Under the pieces are notes generated by a model that worked only from the letters and a program-made list of their open reading frames with translations, searched no databases and was not told the DNA's origin. A DNA stretch of 47,272 nt from UBA8914 sp034002905 (GTDB lineage: Bacteria; Pseudomonadota; Alphaproteobacteria; UBA9219): the NCBI GenBank assembly GCA_034002905.1, contig JAVEZQ010000014.1:1-47272 (forward strand), written 5' to 3'. Below are positions 1 through 8,915 of this stretch, in pieces; within the stretch, counting starts at the first letter, position 1; the number at the start of each line of letters is the position of its first letter. The position numbers and the translations under genes are program-made.

Positions 1-3000
1 GAGCCTGTGATCGTCGCACTTTCATTTCCTAGCGCATAAGACCCAATCGCCGTGTTGCCTGAACCTGTATTCAGATAAAGCGCATGATAACCATAGGCAT
101 TGTTGTAGCTACCTGCCCCATCGCCGATCCCTGAATTAGAATAAAGTGTCCATACTCCGATTGCATTGTTATAGCTACCGGCCTCTTCGCCGCTTGCTGT
201 GTTGGAATAAAGCGCCCTTGCCCCAACTGCATTGTTATAGCTACCTGCAAGAAAACCGGTTGCTACGTTTGTATAAATCGCTCTTATTCCAATCGCATTA
301 TTATAGGTGCCTGCACTAGAACCATTTGCTGTATTGGAATAAAGCGCATGATAGCCATAGGAATTGTTGTAGCTACCTGCCCCATCGCCGTTCGCCCTGT
401 TAGCATAGAGAGCATAATTGCCTATCGCGTTGTTCGAACTACCTGCTGCAGTATCAGTTGCTGTGTTAGAAAAGAGCGCATAATACCCCATCGCATTGTT
501 ATAGCTACCTGCCCCATCGCCGTTCCCTTTGTTTTGGGAAAGCGCGACATAACCTATCGCGTTGTTATATCCACCAGTATATGTGCCAGTCGCCGAATTG
601 CTCTGTAACGCATGATACCCTAAAGCGTTGTTGTAGGTGCCTGCCGCCATACCCGATGCCGTGTTGGTTTGCAACGCCTGATAGCCAAAGGCATAGTTAT
701 AGGAACCCGTCCCCGTCATCGTCTGGAGCGACCCCGGTCCGATGCCCACGGAAGTGGCGTCTGCACCGACATGATGCAGCATATTTACATTGTTGATGGC
801 GTAGCCATTTGTCGCGCTCGTCAGATTCACACCTGTGGCCGTCACGGCCAGTTTTTGCGTCCCGCCAATCGAAACCTTTACTGTGCTCGCCGCATCGCTG
901 TAAAGGCCCGTTGTCACATCATCGCTACGACTGGGGCTGGTCAGCGTTGCCGAGCCTCCCAGATACATCGTGCTGCCGCCTGTTGCGCCTGCACTCAACG
1001 CGACCCATGCCGGCGTGCTGCCCTGATAAACTTCAACTGTGCGGTCCGTCGTGTTGTAACGGATCATACCTTCGACGCCCGTGGGTCGATCGGTCGTGTT
1101 GTTACCCTTTGTTAAAAGCAAGCTGTCGGTGCGGTTTGATAGATCAAGCGTTGTGCCCGCAGTCACGCCTGTTGCGCTGCCCCCCAGCGCCACACTACCC
1201 GTGCTCAGATTGCCATAGATCGTGTTTCCGATATTCAGCCAGTTGCTTGTGCTCGTCGTTGGCGTTGTTACAGCCGCGCTTGTTCCGATCAGGATATTGT
1301 TAGAACCAGTGGTGAGGGTTGTCGACGCAACAAATTGTCCAAGAATTGTGTTATCGTTGCCTGATGTGATGCTGTTCCCCGCGTTAAAGCCAACAGCGGT
1401 GTTTCTTTCACCGGTAGTGTTTAGCAGAGACCAATTTCCTAGAGCAACATTGCCATAGCCCGTTACAGAATTCGACAGGGCTTCGCGGCCAATGGCAAGA
1501 TTTTCGTTGCCCGTCGTGGTATTGTACATGGCACCAAAGCCGATCGCGGTATTGTTTTCGCCTTGAGTATTCTCTGACATCGCATACACACCAAGGGCAA
1601 CGTTTTGCTGGCCAGTCGTATTCGAATACATCGCGCCCGCGCCGAACGCCGTGTTGTTGCTGGCGAGGTTGTTGCGTAGTGCGTTGGAGCCGACAGCGGT
1701 GTTGTCTATGCCTGTGACTGAGCTATACAAAGTATAGTAACCTATTGCAACATTGTCGTTTGCTGTTGTTGATGCGGCCAAGGCCCGATCACCAATTGCA
1801 ATATTGTTTCCGCCCGTTGTGTTTTGGTACAGGGCGATACGTCCAATAGCAACATTTGAGCTCCCTGTGGTATTACTCCCCATTGCGTACGCGCCCACGG
1901 CTACGTTTTCGCTTCCTTCTGTATTTAACGCGAGCGCATCATCACCAAAGGCACTGTTTGCGTTACCAGAGGTATTGGCTCTCAAAGAACCTTGCCCAAC
2001 CGCCGTATTGGATGTGCCCGTCGTCGTGTTCAACAGCGCCTGATACCCTACCGCCGTATTCCACGTCCCGGTAGTGTTCGCAGCCAATGCCCCTGCGCCC
2101 AATGCCGTGTTATAACTGTTGGTCGTGGTCTGGCTAATTAAAGCATCGGGCCCCACACCGAGGCTCGTCGTATCACTCGCAGGTTGGTGCAAGACTTTGG
2201 TTCCTGTGATCGAGATATAATTCGTCAGTGCCGCAAGATTGATATTGCCAACCACATGCATTCCCGTGGCTGTCACGCGCAGGCGTTCAGTTCCGGCGAT
2301 TGACGTTTGGACTTGGCCCGCCGCGCTGCTATAAAGACCCGTTGTCACATCATCGCTGCGGCTTGGGCTGGTCAGCGTTGCCGAGCCTCCCAGATACATC
2401 GTGCTGCCTCCTGTCGCGCCTGCACTCAACGCGACCCATGCCGGCGTGCTGCCTTGATACACTTCAACTGTGCGATCTGTCGTATTGTAACGGATCATAC
2501 CTTCGACGCCTGTGGGTCGGTCGGTCGTATTGTTACCCTTTGTTAAAAGCAAGCTGTCTGTCCGGTTCGACAGATCAAGCGTTGTCCCCGCAGTCACGCC
2601 TGTTGCACTTCCCCCCAGCGCAATACTCTTCGTACTTAGATTGCCATAGATCGTGTTTCCGATATTCAGCCAGTTCGATGTGTCAGCGGCTGGCGTTGTC
2701 ACCGCCGAACTTGTGCCGATCAGGATATTGTCTGAACCTGAGGTCAGGCCCGTATGTCCCACCCCATTACCCAATATCGTATTATAGGTACCCGTTGTCA
2801 GGGCTACACCAGCGTTTGTTCCAAGAGCCGTGTTATAAGTGCCAAGTACCGTCGTTGACAGTGCGTTATAACCAAACGCTGTATTATAAGATCCTGTCGA
2901 GACAGCAGCCAACGCACTCTTGCCCATGGCCGTGTTCTGTACGCCTGTCGTCATCGCAGCCTGAGCGCTCACACCCACCGCTGTGTTATTACGATTTGTC

Positions 3001-6000
3001 GCCGTCTGTGCCGCCAAAGCATTTGGTCCTACACCAATCGACGTCGTATCACTTGCGGGCTGCCACAGGACCTTAGTTCCCGTGATCGAGATATAGTTTG
3101 TCAGCGCCGCAAGATTGATATCGCCAACGAGATGCATCCCCGTCGCCGTCACGCGGAGACGTTCCGTTCCGGCGATTGACGTTTGGACCTGGCCCGCCGC
3201 GCTGCTATAAAGACCCGTTGTCACATCATCGCTACGACTGGGGCTGGTCAGCGTTGCCGAGCCGCCCAGATACGTCGAACTACCCGCCGTTGTTGTGTTG
3301 ATCGCAAGCTGCACCCAGCTTGGTGTACTACCCTGATAAACCTCAAGCGCATGATCGTCCGTGTTGTACCGCACCATACCCTCGACACCCGTTGGGCGAG
3401 CGGCCGTCGCGCCCTTGGGCAGGATCATCGAATTGGTGACATTCGACATGTCGAAGGTCGAACCCGTCGTCAGGCTTGTTGCACCAAGCGCCAATGTATC
3501 CGACAACAACAGCCCGTCCGATACCACGCTCGTTGCGGTGACACGCAGGCGTTCGGTTCCCGTAATTGAGACCTGAACCTGTCCCGCTGTATCCGAGAAC
3601 AGACCCGTTGTCACATCATCGCTACGACTGGGGCTGGTCAGCGTTGCCGAGCCGCCCAGATACGTCGAACTACCCGCCGTTGTTGTGTTGATCGCAAGCT
3701 GCACCCAGCTTGGTGTACTACCCTGATAAACCTCAAGCGCATGATCGTCCGTGTTGTACCGCACCATACCCTCGACACCCGTTGGGCGAGCGGCCGTCGC
3801 GCCCTTGGGCAGGATCATCGAATTGGTGACATTCGACATGTCGAAGGTCGAACCCGTCGTCAGGCTTGTTGCACCAAGCGCCAATGTATCCGACAACAAC
3901 AGCCCGTCCGATACCACGCTCGTTGCGGTGACACGCAGGCGTTCGGTTCCCGTAATTGAGACCTGAACCTGTCCCGCTGTATCCGAGAACAGACCCGTTG
4001 TCACATCATCGCTACGACTGGGGCTGGTCAGCGTTGCCGAGCCGCCCAGATACGTCGAACTACCCGCCGTCGTCGTATTGATCGCCAGCTGCACCCAGCT
4101 TGGTGTACTACCCTGATAAACCTCAAGCGCATGATCGTCCGTGTTGTACCGCACCATACCCTCGACACCCGTTGGGCGAGCAGCCGTCGCACCTTTGGGC
4201 AGCAACATCGAGTTCGTCACAGCCGACATGTCCAAGGTCGTGCCGCTTGTCAGACTCGTCCCGCCCAGCACCATCGTATCCGACGACAGCACCCCGTCCG
4301 ACACAACGCCCGTTGCCGTCACGCGCAGGCGTTCGGTTCCCGTAATCGAGACCTGAACCTGTCCCGCTGCGTTGGAGAACAGACCAGTCGTTACATCGTC
4401 GCTCCGGCTGGGCGAGGTCAGCGTTGCCGAGCCGCCCAGATACGTCGAACTTCCCGCCGTCGTCGTATTAACCGCCAGCTGGACCCAGCTTGGCGTGCTG
4501 CCCTGATACACTTCAAGAGCATGATCGTCCGTGTTGTACCGCACCATACCCTCGACACCCGTTGGGCGAGCAGCCGTCGCACCTTTGGGCAGCAACATCG
4601 AGTTCGTCACAGCCGACATGTCCAAGGTCGTGCCGCTTGTCAGGCTCGTCCCGCCCAGCACCATCGTATCCGAGAAAAGCAACCCATCGGCTAACACACT
4701 CGTTGCCGTGACACGCAGGCGCTCTGTTCCCGTAATTGAGACCTGAACCTGTCCCGCTGTATCCGAAAACAAACCCGTCGTGACATCGTCACCGCGGCTG
4801 GGCGAAGTCAAAGTCGCCGAGCCGCCCAGATACGTCGAACTACCCGCCGTTGTTGTGTTGATCGCCAGCTGGACCCAGCTTGGCGTGCTGCCCTGATACA
4901 CTTCAAGCGCATGATCGTCCGTGTTGTACCGCACCATGCCCTCGACACCCGTTGGGCGAGCAGCCGTCGCACCTTTGGGCAGCAACATCGAGTTCGTCAC
5001 AGCCGACATGTCCAAGGTCGTGCCGCTTGTCAGACTCGTCCCGCCCAGCACCATCGTATCCGACGACAGCACCCCGTCCGACACAACGCCCGTTGCCGTC
5101 ACGCGCAGGCGTTCGGTTCCCGTAATCGAGACCTGAACCTGTCCCGCTGCATCACTGTACAGACCCGTGTTTGCTTCGCCATTACGCCGTGGGTTTGGCG
5201 AAGCTGTACTTTCACCTAGATTGATACTTGAGTTAATAGTCCCAATAAAGGTTCCATCAAAGGTGCCCGTAAAGTAGCCCAAGAACCCCCCCGTTGCCGC
5301 AACACTTCCGGCAAAGGTGGCGTTACCCGTGGGGCGATCAATAGTCAAAACATTGTATTCGTTTCCAGCGTCATCAAACCGGTTGATAACAAGATTAGAA
5401 CCTGCATCCCCAACTCCCGTTTCAGTCGCGTCATCTGCAGCCATAATCCAGCGCATTTGATCTGTCGAGGTCGCAAATTGAAGCTCGCGATAGCCATCCG
5501 ATGGGCCAGATATGCGCGCATTGCCACCAAAGATGTGCAGCTTCTCTTCTGGATCCTCAATACCGATGCCGAGATTTCCAATAGAGTCCAAAACCATGCG
5601 GACAGCACTTGCCGTGCTGAACACCAACTTTCCCCCATCTGAAGCTGTTGCCACAATCGACTCGCCAACGCCATCGGTGATGCGGCTGTTATCATAAGTT
5701 ACCATGGCGCCGCTTACGACTCGACCCGCCTCATCCACGGTCACATTGTTATAAGTCCCCGCTGTGACGACATTTGTCAGCTTGCCACTGTCGATGCTGT
5801 TGGCAGCAAGGCGATCGACATTCAGCGTTCCCACACCGGGCGAAGAGTCACCGCCGAATAAATTGTCTAAAGCGGCCGATGCTGATACCGCACTCGTACC
5901 GCCATGAGCGATGGGAACTATACCCGTGATATTAGCGCCATCAACACTTCCCGCAGAACCCGTGACGCTGATATCTAACGTTGCAGTTCCCCCAATAAGA

Positions 6001-7364
6001 CCGAGAATAGTCCAGGCCGTCGCCTGATCCGGTGACGTAAAAAGAGGGCTACCCACCGCACCGCCGCCCAAGGCCGTGCGTGCCGCCGTTGCGGTGGCTG
6101 CTGTAAAGACGCCTTTACCAACCGTCGTCCCGCCCAGAGCTGTGAGAGCCGTATCCGTATCCGCTGCAACAAAAACCGCATCGCCGATAGCACTTGACCC
6201 AAGGAGTGTTGTTCTCACGGCGGGACCAAGAACACCATCATAGCTTGAGGAACTGAACAGGTAATCACCCATGGCCGTTGCGCCCAGAACTGAGCGCGCC
6301 GCTGGGGCTGTTTCGCTAACAAACAGATCATTACCTATAGCGCCCGCACCGAGAAGCTGCAGTCTTGCTGCGCTCGCCGTGTCGGCAACAAGGGTCGCCG
6401 AGCTAAAGAGGTAATCGCCAATGACTGTTGCGCCCAGAGTACCACGTGCCCCCGGGGTCGTTGTTGCAAGGAACAAAGCGTCGCCCACCGCACCTGCGCC
6501 AAGATTGATGCGCGCATCGATAATATTGTCGGCGGCGGTACCACCGCTCACGATGGGTAGCGGCTGCGTCAAATGAAGGGAATCAAATGTCGCCGTCCCA
6601 TGAACAAGGATGTTTTCGGCCTCGATGTCGCCTTCATTGCTGATAATAACTTTTTGCCCAGTCTGACCATATTCGACATTCGAGCCGCTTTCCTGCCAGA
6701 TGGCTGCACGTTGGATGGCCGCGCCAACTGAAATAAACTGCATCTGGTCGTCACCGACTGGCTCTGTGCTGCCGCACGTCGTTTCAACCTGTGCATTCTT
6801 GCCCGCGGAAATAAGAACAATCGCGGGCGCATCTGGCGTGGCCCGGGCATTCTCCCAACGACAATATATATAGAAGTGTCCCCACGGATCGATTTGCTTC
6901 AGGCCCGAACCCGCACTAAAAACGCCTGCCTCATATGGAGAGCCTGCTGTGGTTACATTGCTATAATTATTGGGAAGTTTTGCAGAGTCTGCCGCCGGAA
7001 CATTTGCAAACAAAACCAGCTTTTCGGGCGCAGGCGTGCACTCTACACTACGCGTTGAACTGCCCGGCGGACAGAACAAAAGGCCATCGGTGCTCAACTT
7101 TGCCGAAGCAGCCAGAGTCGTCAAACTGCCGGATAAATCCGTTTTGACGATCTGCGAATTCGTAACACTTACGTTACCACGTAAAATCTGGCTATATCCA
7201 CCGAAGAGGACGCTAGAGGCAACACCAGCCAACACCAACAAATACAAAACCGGGGCAATAGCAAATCCGCTTTGATGGCGATGGCGCGTGGTCAGGAAAG
7301 CCGAGGCTTGCGCAAAGTGATTCGCGCACAGCTTCCGATTAGCAAGCCGCCTTTTTTCCAGCAT
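1..7364 (-). CDS. Giant repeat-rich fibre/adhesin-like protein with prepilin-like N-terminus (3' end beyond window)
   Basis: I translated sampled parts of the reverse strand and found one frame open from 7364 to the left edge, at least 2,454 codons. Residues 1-33 are basic. They are followed by GFAIAPVLYLLVLAG (33-47) and a hydrophobic stretch to about 54, resembling a class III (type IV prepilin) signal with cleavage after G33. Residues 55-200 form a small domain with at least four cysteines. Residues about 286-459 hold imperfect repeats of the form LGAxxxGDxLF...AR. Near 592-614 is NLGIGIEDPEEKLHIFG, a motif common in tail-fibre-like proteins. Then come five 130-residue repeats (about 739-1390) and blocks of 17- and 22-residue NNAIG/NTAVG repeats like YadA heads or phage tail fibres. 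GSDNILIG and NWLNIGNTIYGN occur twice. The stop and any C-terminal chaperone or anchor domain lie outside. An in-frame ATG at 7388 is an alternative start; neither has an ideal ribosome site. Surface fibre or adhesin is inferred. Confidence 0.85.
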   Translation of the reverse strand, partial: MLEKRRLANRKLCANHFAQASAFLTTRHRHQSGFAIAPVLYLLVLAGVASSVLFGGYSQILRGNVSVTNSQIVKTDLSGSLTTLAASAKLSTDGLLFCPPGSSTRSVECTPAPEKLVLFANVPAADSAKLPNNYSNVTTAGSPYEAGVFSAGSGLKQIDPWGHFYIYCRWENARATPDAPAIVLISAGKNAQVETTCGSTEPVGDDQMQFISVGAAIQRAAIWQESGSNVEYGQTGQKVIISNEGDIEAENILVHGTATFDSLHLTQPLPIVSGGTAADNIIDARINLGAGAVGDALFLATTTPGARGTLGATVIGDYLFSSATLVADTASAARLQLLGAGAIGNDLFVSETAPAARSVLGATAMGDYLFSSSSYDGVLGPAVRTTLLGSSAIGDAVFVAADTDTALTALGGTTVGKGVFTAATATAARTALGGGAVGSPLFTSPDQATAWTILGLIGGTATLDISVTGSAGSVDGANITGIVPIAHGGTSAVSASAALDNLFGGDSSPGVGTLNVDRLAANSIDSGKLTNVVTAGTYNNVTVDEAGRVVSGAMVTYDNSRITDGVGESIVATASDGGKLVFSTASAVRMVLDSIGNLGIGIEDPEEKLHIFGGNARISGPSDGYRELQFATSTDQMRWIMAADDATETGVGDAGSNLVINRFDDAGNEYNVLTIDRPTGNATFAGSVAATGGFLGYFTGTFDGTFIGTINSSINLGESTASPNPRRNGEANTGLYSDAAGQVQVSITGTERLRVTATGVVSDGVLSSDTMVLGGTSLTSGTTLDMSAVTNSMLLPKGATAARPTGVEGMVRYNTDDHALEVYQGSTPSWVQLAINTTTAGSSTYLGGSATLTSPSRGDDVTTGLFSDTAGQVQVSITGTERLRVTATSVLADGLLFSDTMVLGGTSLTSGTTLDMSAVTNSMLLPKGATAARPTGVEGMVRYNTDDHALEVYQGSTPSWVQLAVNTTTAGSSTYLGGSATLTSPSRSDDVTTGLFSNAAGQVQVSITGTERLRVTATGVVSDGVLSSDTMVLGGTSLTSGTTLDMSAVTNSMLLPKGATAARPTGVEGMVRYNTDDHALEVYQGSTPSWVQLAINTTTAGSSTYLGGSATLTSPSRSDDVTTGLFSDTAGQVQVSITGTERLRVTATSVVSDGLLLSDTLALGATSLTTGSTFDMSNVTNSMILPKGATAARPTGVEGMVRYNTDDHALEVYQGSTPSWVQLAINTTTAGSSTYLGGSATLTSPSRSDDVTTGLFSDTAGQVQVSITGTERLRVTATSVVSDGLLLSDTLALGATSLTTGSTFDMSNVTNSMILPKGATAARPTGVEGMVRYNTDDHALEVYQGSTPSWVQLAINTTTAGSSTYLGGSATLTSPSRSDDVTTGLYSSAAGQVQTSIAGTERLRVTATGMHLVGDINLAALTNYISITGTKVLWQPASDTTSIGVGPNALAAQTATNRNNTAVGVSAQAAMTTGVQNTAMGKSALAAVSTGSYNTAFGYNALSTTVLGTYNTALGTNAGVALTTGTYNTILGNGVGHTGLTSGSDNILIGTSSAVTTPAADTSNWLNIGNTIYGNLSTKSIALGGSATGVTAGTTLDLSNRTDSLLLTKGNNTTDRPTGVEGMIRYNTTDRTVEVYQGSTPAWVALSAGATGGSTMYLGGSATLTSPSRSDDVTTGLYSSAAGQVQTSIAGTERLRVTATGMHVVGNINLAALTNYISITGTKVLHQPASDTTSLGVGPDALISQTTTNSYNTALGAGALAANTTGTWNTAVGYQALLNTTTGTSNTAVGQGSLRANTSGNANSAFGDDALALNTEGSENVAVGAYAMGSNTTGSSNVAIGRIALYQNTTGGNNIAIGDRALAASTTANDNVAIGYYTLYSSVTGIDNTAVGSNALRNNLASNNTAFGAGAMYSNTTGQQNVALGVYAMSENTQGENNTAIGFGAMYNTTTGNENLAIGREALSNSVTGYGNVALGNWSLLNTTGERNTAVGFNAGNSITSGNDNTILGQFVASTTLTTGSNNILIGTSAAVTTPTTSTSNWLNIGNTIYGNLSTGSVALGGSATGVTAGTTLDLSNRTDSLLLTKGNNTTDRPTGVEGMIRYNTTDRTVEVYQGSTPAWVALSAGATGGSTMYLGGSATLTSPSRSDDVTTGLYSDAASTVKVSIGGTQKLAVTATGVNLTSATNGYAINNVNMLHHVGADATSVGIGPGSLQTMTGTGSYNYAFGYQALQTNTASGMAAGTYNNALGYHALQSNSATGTYTGGYNNAIGYVALSQNKGNGDGAGSYNNAMGYYALFSNTATDTAAGSSNNAIGNYALYANRANGDGAGSYNNSYGYHALYSNTANGSSAGTYNNAIGIRAIYTNVATGFLAGSYNNAVGARALYSNTASGEEAGSYNNAIGVWTLYSNSGIGDGAGSYNNAYGYHALYLNTGSGNTAIGSYALGNESATITG
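60..712 (-). repeat. 66-bp (22-residue) repeats inside the giant gene
   Basis: The motif encoding SYNNA(I/Y/L)G recurs with exact 66-bp spacing. The equivalent forward-strand position falls at 99, 165, 231, 297, 363, 429, 495, 561, 627 and 693, giving ten units. A typical unit reads NNAIGVWTLYSNSGIGDGAGSY in protein, so every unit keeps frame. Such repeats resemble the left-handed beta-roll heads of trimeric adhesins and some tail fibres. The structure is inferred from that resemblance. Confidence 0.9.
1335..2140 (-). repeat. 51-bp (17-residue) YadA-head-like repeats, block 1
   Basis: About sixteen units of roughly 17 residues with consensus N(T/V)A(I/V)GxxALxxNTTGxx. Equivalent positions fall at 1744, 1795, 1846, 1897, 1948, 1999, 2050 and 2101, exactly 51 bp apart. 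A few units further down are 48 bp (1393, 1441). All stay in the frame of the giant protein. The block ends with the GSNNILIG and NWLNIGNTIYGN motifs just below it. Confidence 0.85.
2745..3010 (-). repeat. 51-bp (17-residue) YadA-head-like repeats, block 2
   Basis: Five units such as NTAMGKSALAAVSTGSY and NTALGTNAGVALTTGTY, followed by GSDNILIG and NWLNIGNTIYGN. This is a second, shorter copy of the block at 1335-2140. It sits between two copies of the larger core module, suggesting that a whole module (core plus head repeats) was duplicated within the gene. Confidence 0.8.
3211..5150 (-). repeat. Five tandem 390-bp (130-residue) repeats
   Basis: Equivalent positions recur at 3361, 3751, 4141, 4531 and 4921, exactly 390 bp apart, so each unit encodes 130 residues in frame. 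Each unit carries VEGMVRYNTDDHALEVYQGS, then YLGGSATLTSPSRGDDVTTG, and ITGTERLRVTATG. The stretch 3211-3680 appears identical to 3601-4070, while other units differ at scattered sites. The 4141-4350 and 4921-5130 segments are also nearly identical. Diverged copies of the core module lie at about 915-1085 and 2335-2515, making seven in all. Confidence 0.9.
5980..6512 (-). repeat. Imperfect 23-27-residue LGAxxxGDxLF repeats in the giant protein
   Basis: Seven imperfect units, for example LLGAGAIGNDLFVSETAPAA and LGGTTVGKGVFTAATATAAR, end in an AR-x-x-LG junction. The AARTALG wording resembles short repeats in phage tail-fibre shafts. Nucleotide divergence between units is high, so this array looks older than the 390-bp one. 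Confidence 0.7.
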
Positions 7365-7613
7365 CCTTTGCTTTCCCGGACCGATCATTATCACGGACCC
7401 GAAAAGTTGCTGGTATCCTCAGTTCTTCGAATAGACGACACGCTACCTTGAACCCAGATTGTATTACGCACACCGACGGGCACGCCTGTGCAACTAAGCG
7501 CAAGCGCACGGGTTCGCCGGAACCCAGATCAGTTTGCAAGTTGAATCGTTAACATTTAGTTCAAGACTGCGCAGTGGAGGCTTTTGGTTTCCTGTCTTTC
7601 GACCCCCGATGCC

Positions 7614-8729
7614 TCATGCCATCTTTTCATGCGATAAAATGTCGCCAAGCTTGGTAATCAAATAATCAAAGTCATCTGAACCAACATCTTCAAAGCGTGT
7701 CAAGACGCGCTCAATCACACGGGCGCGGTAACGAGGCAAGTCGCCTTTTTCACCATCCATTTCCGTTTCATGCACAACATCAAGAGCCGCTGTAACAACA
7801 GAAAACATGCTTGGCGGCATTTGGGCTCGTTCATATAAAGTCTTTAGCCCAAGCTTGCCGCCATCGTGGATCAAAATTCTCGCATTGAGCAAAGGAATAT
7901 TGGCAAGGGACGCCAAAGCTGCTTCAAAAAACAGAACATCACCCATACATAGCGCACGCAAAACGATAGAGGGTGTTAGTCTGCCATGAGAATTCATCTG
8001 TCCAACAAGCTTTTCCATTTCTTGCTCGGTTGAACCAGAAACCATTTCCACAATCGTACGCTCGCGACTTTGCAAAACAAGGTCCGCCGCAACGCTTGGA
8101 GACAACTCGTGATGGGAGACAAGATAATCTCGTAACTGATTCGAAACAATGGCGGTTAAGTGCTCAGCAACAGTAATCGGTAATTGGGGCCTCTTGACCA
8201 TTGCTTCCTTAACGGCTTCGCTGCTGTTAAAGCGTTCTATGGCCTTGCCATAACTCGTGTCCGAAATCTGGGCACCAACATTTTCCATCAGCTTCGTAAC
8301 AGCTTTTTCGCCAGCTTGCGTAATTAGTGCATCCGAGATGGCTGGTGTCACGATGGCTCTTGTCGCAATGGCCTCTTGTTTGTTGGCAGAACCTTTTGAA
8401 ATAATCTCCAACAGATCCTTTTCTGTCAGAACCTCGGATTCCTTGAGAATAGGAAGAGCAACCGACTCGATGTCATTCGCCAATTGGACAGCGACGTCAT
8501 GCGGCAAACGTGCCGCATGACGTAAATTCTCCGATAGAGCTTGCCTTACGGAGGATTCCACATCCTTTGCCATCAAGCGAACGACCTCGTAAGCAAGGAC
8601 CAATTCGCTTTCTGACAGCACTGGGTTTTCAATATCGCGCGCCAACTTCGTGGCAACTTCAGCACGAACAGTAGCAGACGGTTCTTCGATTAATCGTTGA
8701 ACGTCTTCTTTCGACAAATGCGACGACAT
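7614..8729 (-). CDS. DUF2336 domain-containing protein
   Basis: 371 residues, soluble, with no signal peptide or membrane segment. The sequence is almost wholly helical and HEAT-like: repeated phrases such as PSATVRAEVATKLARDI and SSVRQALSENL in the first 130 residues, then a longer helical domain. This fits the DUF2336 family, widespread in Alphaproteobacteria and without a settled biochemical role. It lies upstream of the giant fibre gene on the same strand, with about 250 bp between them, so co-transcription is possible but not shown. It is divergent from apt. Confidence 0.8.
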   Translation of the reverse strand: MSSHLSKEDVQRLIEEPSATVRAEVATKLARDIENPVLSESELVLAYEVVRLMAKDVESSVRQALSENLRHAARLPHDVAVQLANDIESVALPILKESEVLTEKDLLEIISKGSANKQEAIATRAIVTPAISDALITQAGEKAVTKLMENVGAQISDTSYGKAIERFNSSEAVKEAMVKRPQLPITVAEHLTAIVSNQLRDYLVSHHELSPSVAADLVLQSRERTIVEMVSGSTEQEMEKLVGQMNSHGRLTPSIVLRALCMGDVLFFEAALASLANIPLLNARILIHDGGKLGLKTLYERAQMPPSMFSVVTAALDVVHETEMDGEKGDLPRYRARVIERVLTRFEDVGSDDFDYLITKLGDILSHEKMA

Positions 8730-8800
8730 AAAACACTCCCCAGAGCCAAGTCCGAACTCCCCCGATCAGCGGAGGGCGCTCAGTCATAGAGTAAACTATC

Positions 8801-8845
8801 TTTGCTAAAATTTGCTATATTGTTAATTTCTTAAATTTGCTACAT
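8801..8845. promoter_or_regulatory. Three TTTGCTA direct repeats in the apt/DUF2336 divergent spacer
   Basis: TTTGCTA begins at 8801, 8811 and 8836 in an AT-rich patch between two divergent genes. Spacing of 10 bp between the first two is about one helical turn, and the third follows 25 bp on. This is compatible with a protein-binding site or an AT-rich promoter region. No regulator is identified. Confidence 0.35.
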
Positions 8846-8915
8846 ATGTGCGCCACCGCTCATAAAGTGGTGTGTTTTGATCAAGAAGACCTCTGGCCGC
8901 AAGGGAAAAACAAAC

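Noticed and set aside
60..712. Regular 66-bp repeats that could suggest a CRISPR array
   Set aside because: There are no alternating unique spacers; the whole stretch stays in one coding frame and encodes protein repeats.
348..5219. Many plus-strand reading frames rich in Arg, Cys, Pro and Ser, several repeated every 390 bp
   Set aside because: They are antisense shadows of the giant minus-strand gene and recur only because its DNA repeats.
1..7364. Prophage tail region
   Set aside because: No capsid, terminase, integrase or other tail genes are present. The N-terminus looks like a membrane signal.
7339..7539. 66-residue minus-strand frame overlapping the fibre gene start
   Set aside because: It overlaps the true frame, has no clear ribosome site and no recognisable pattern.
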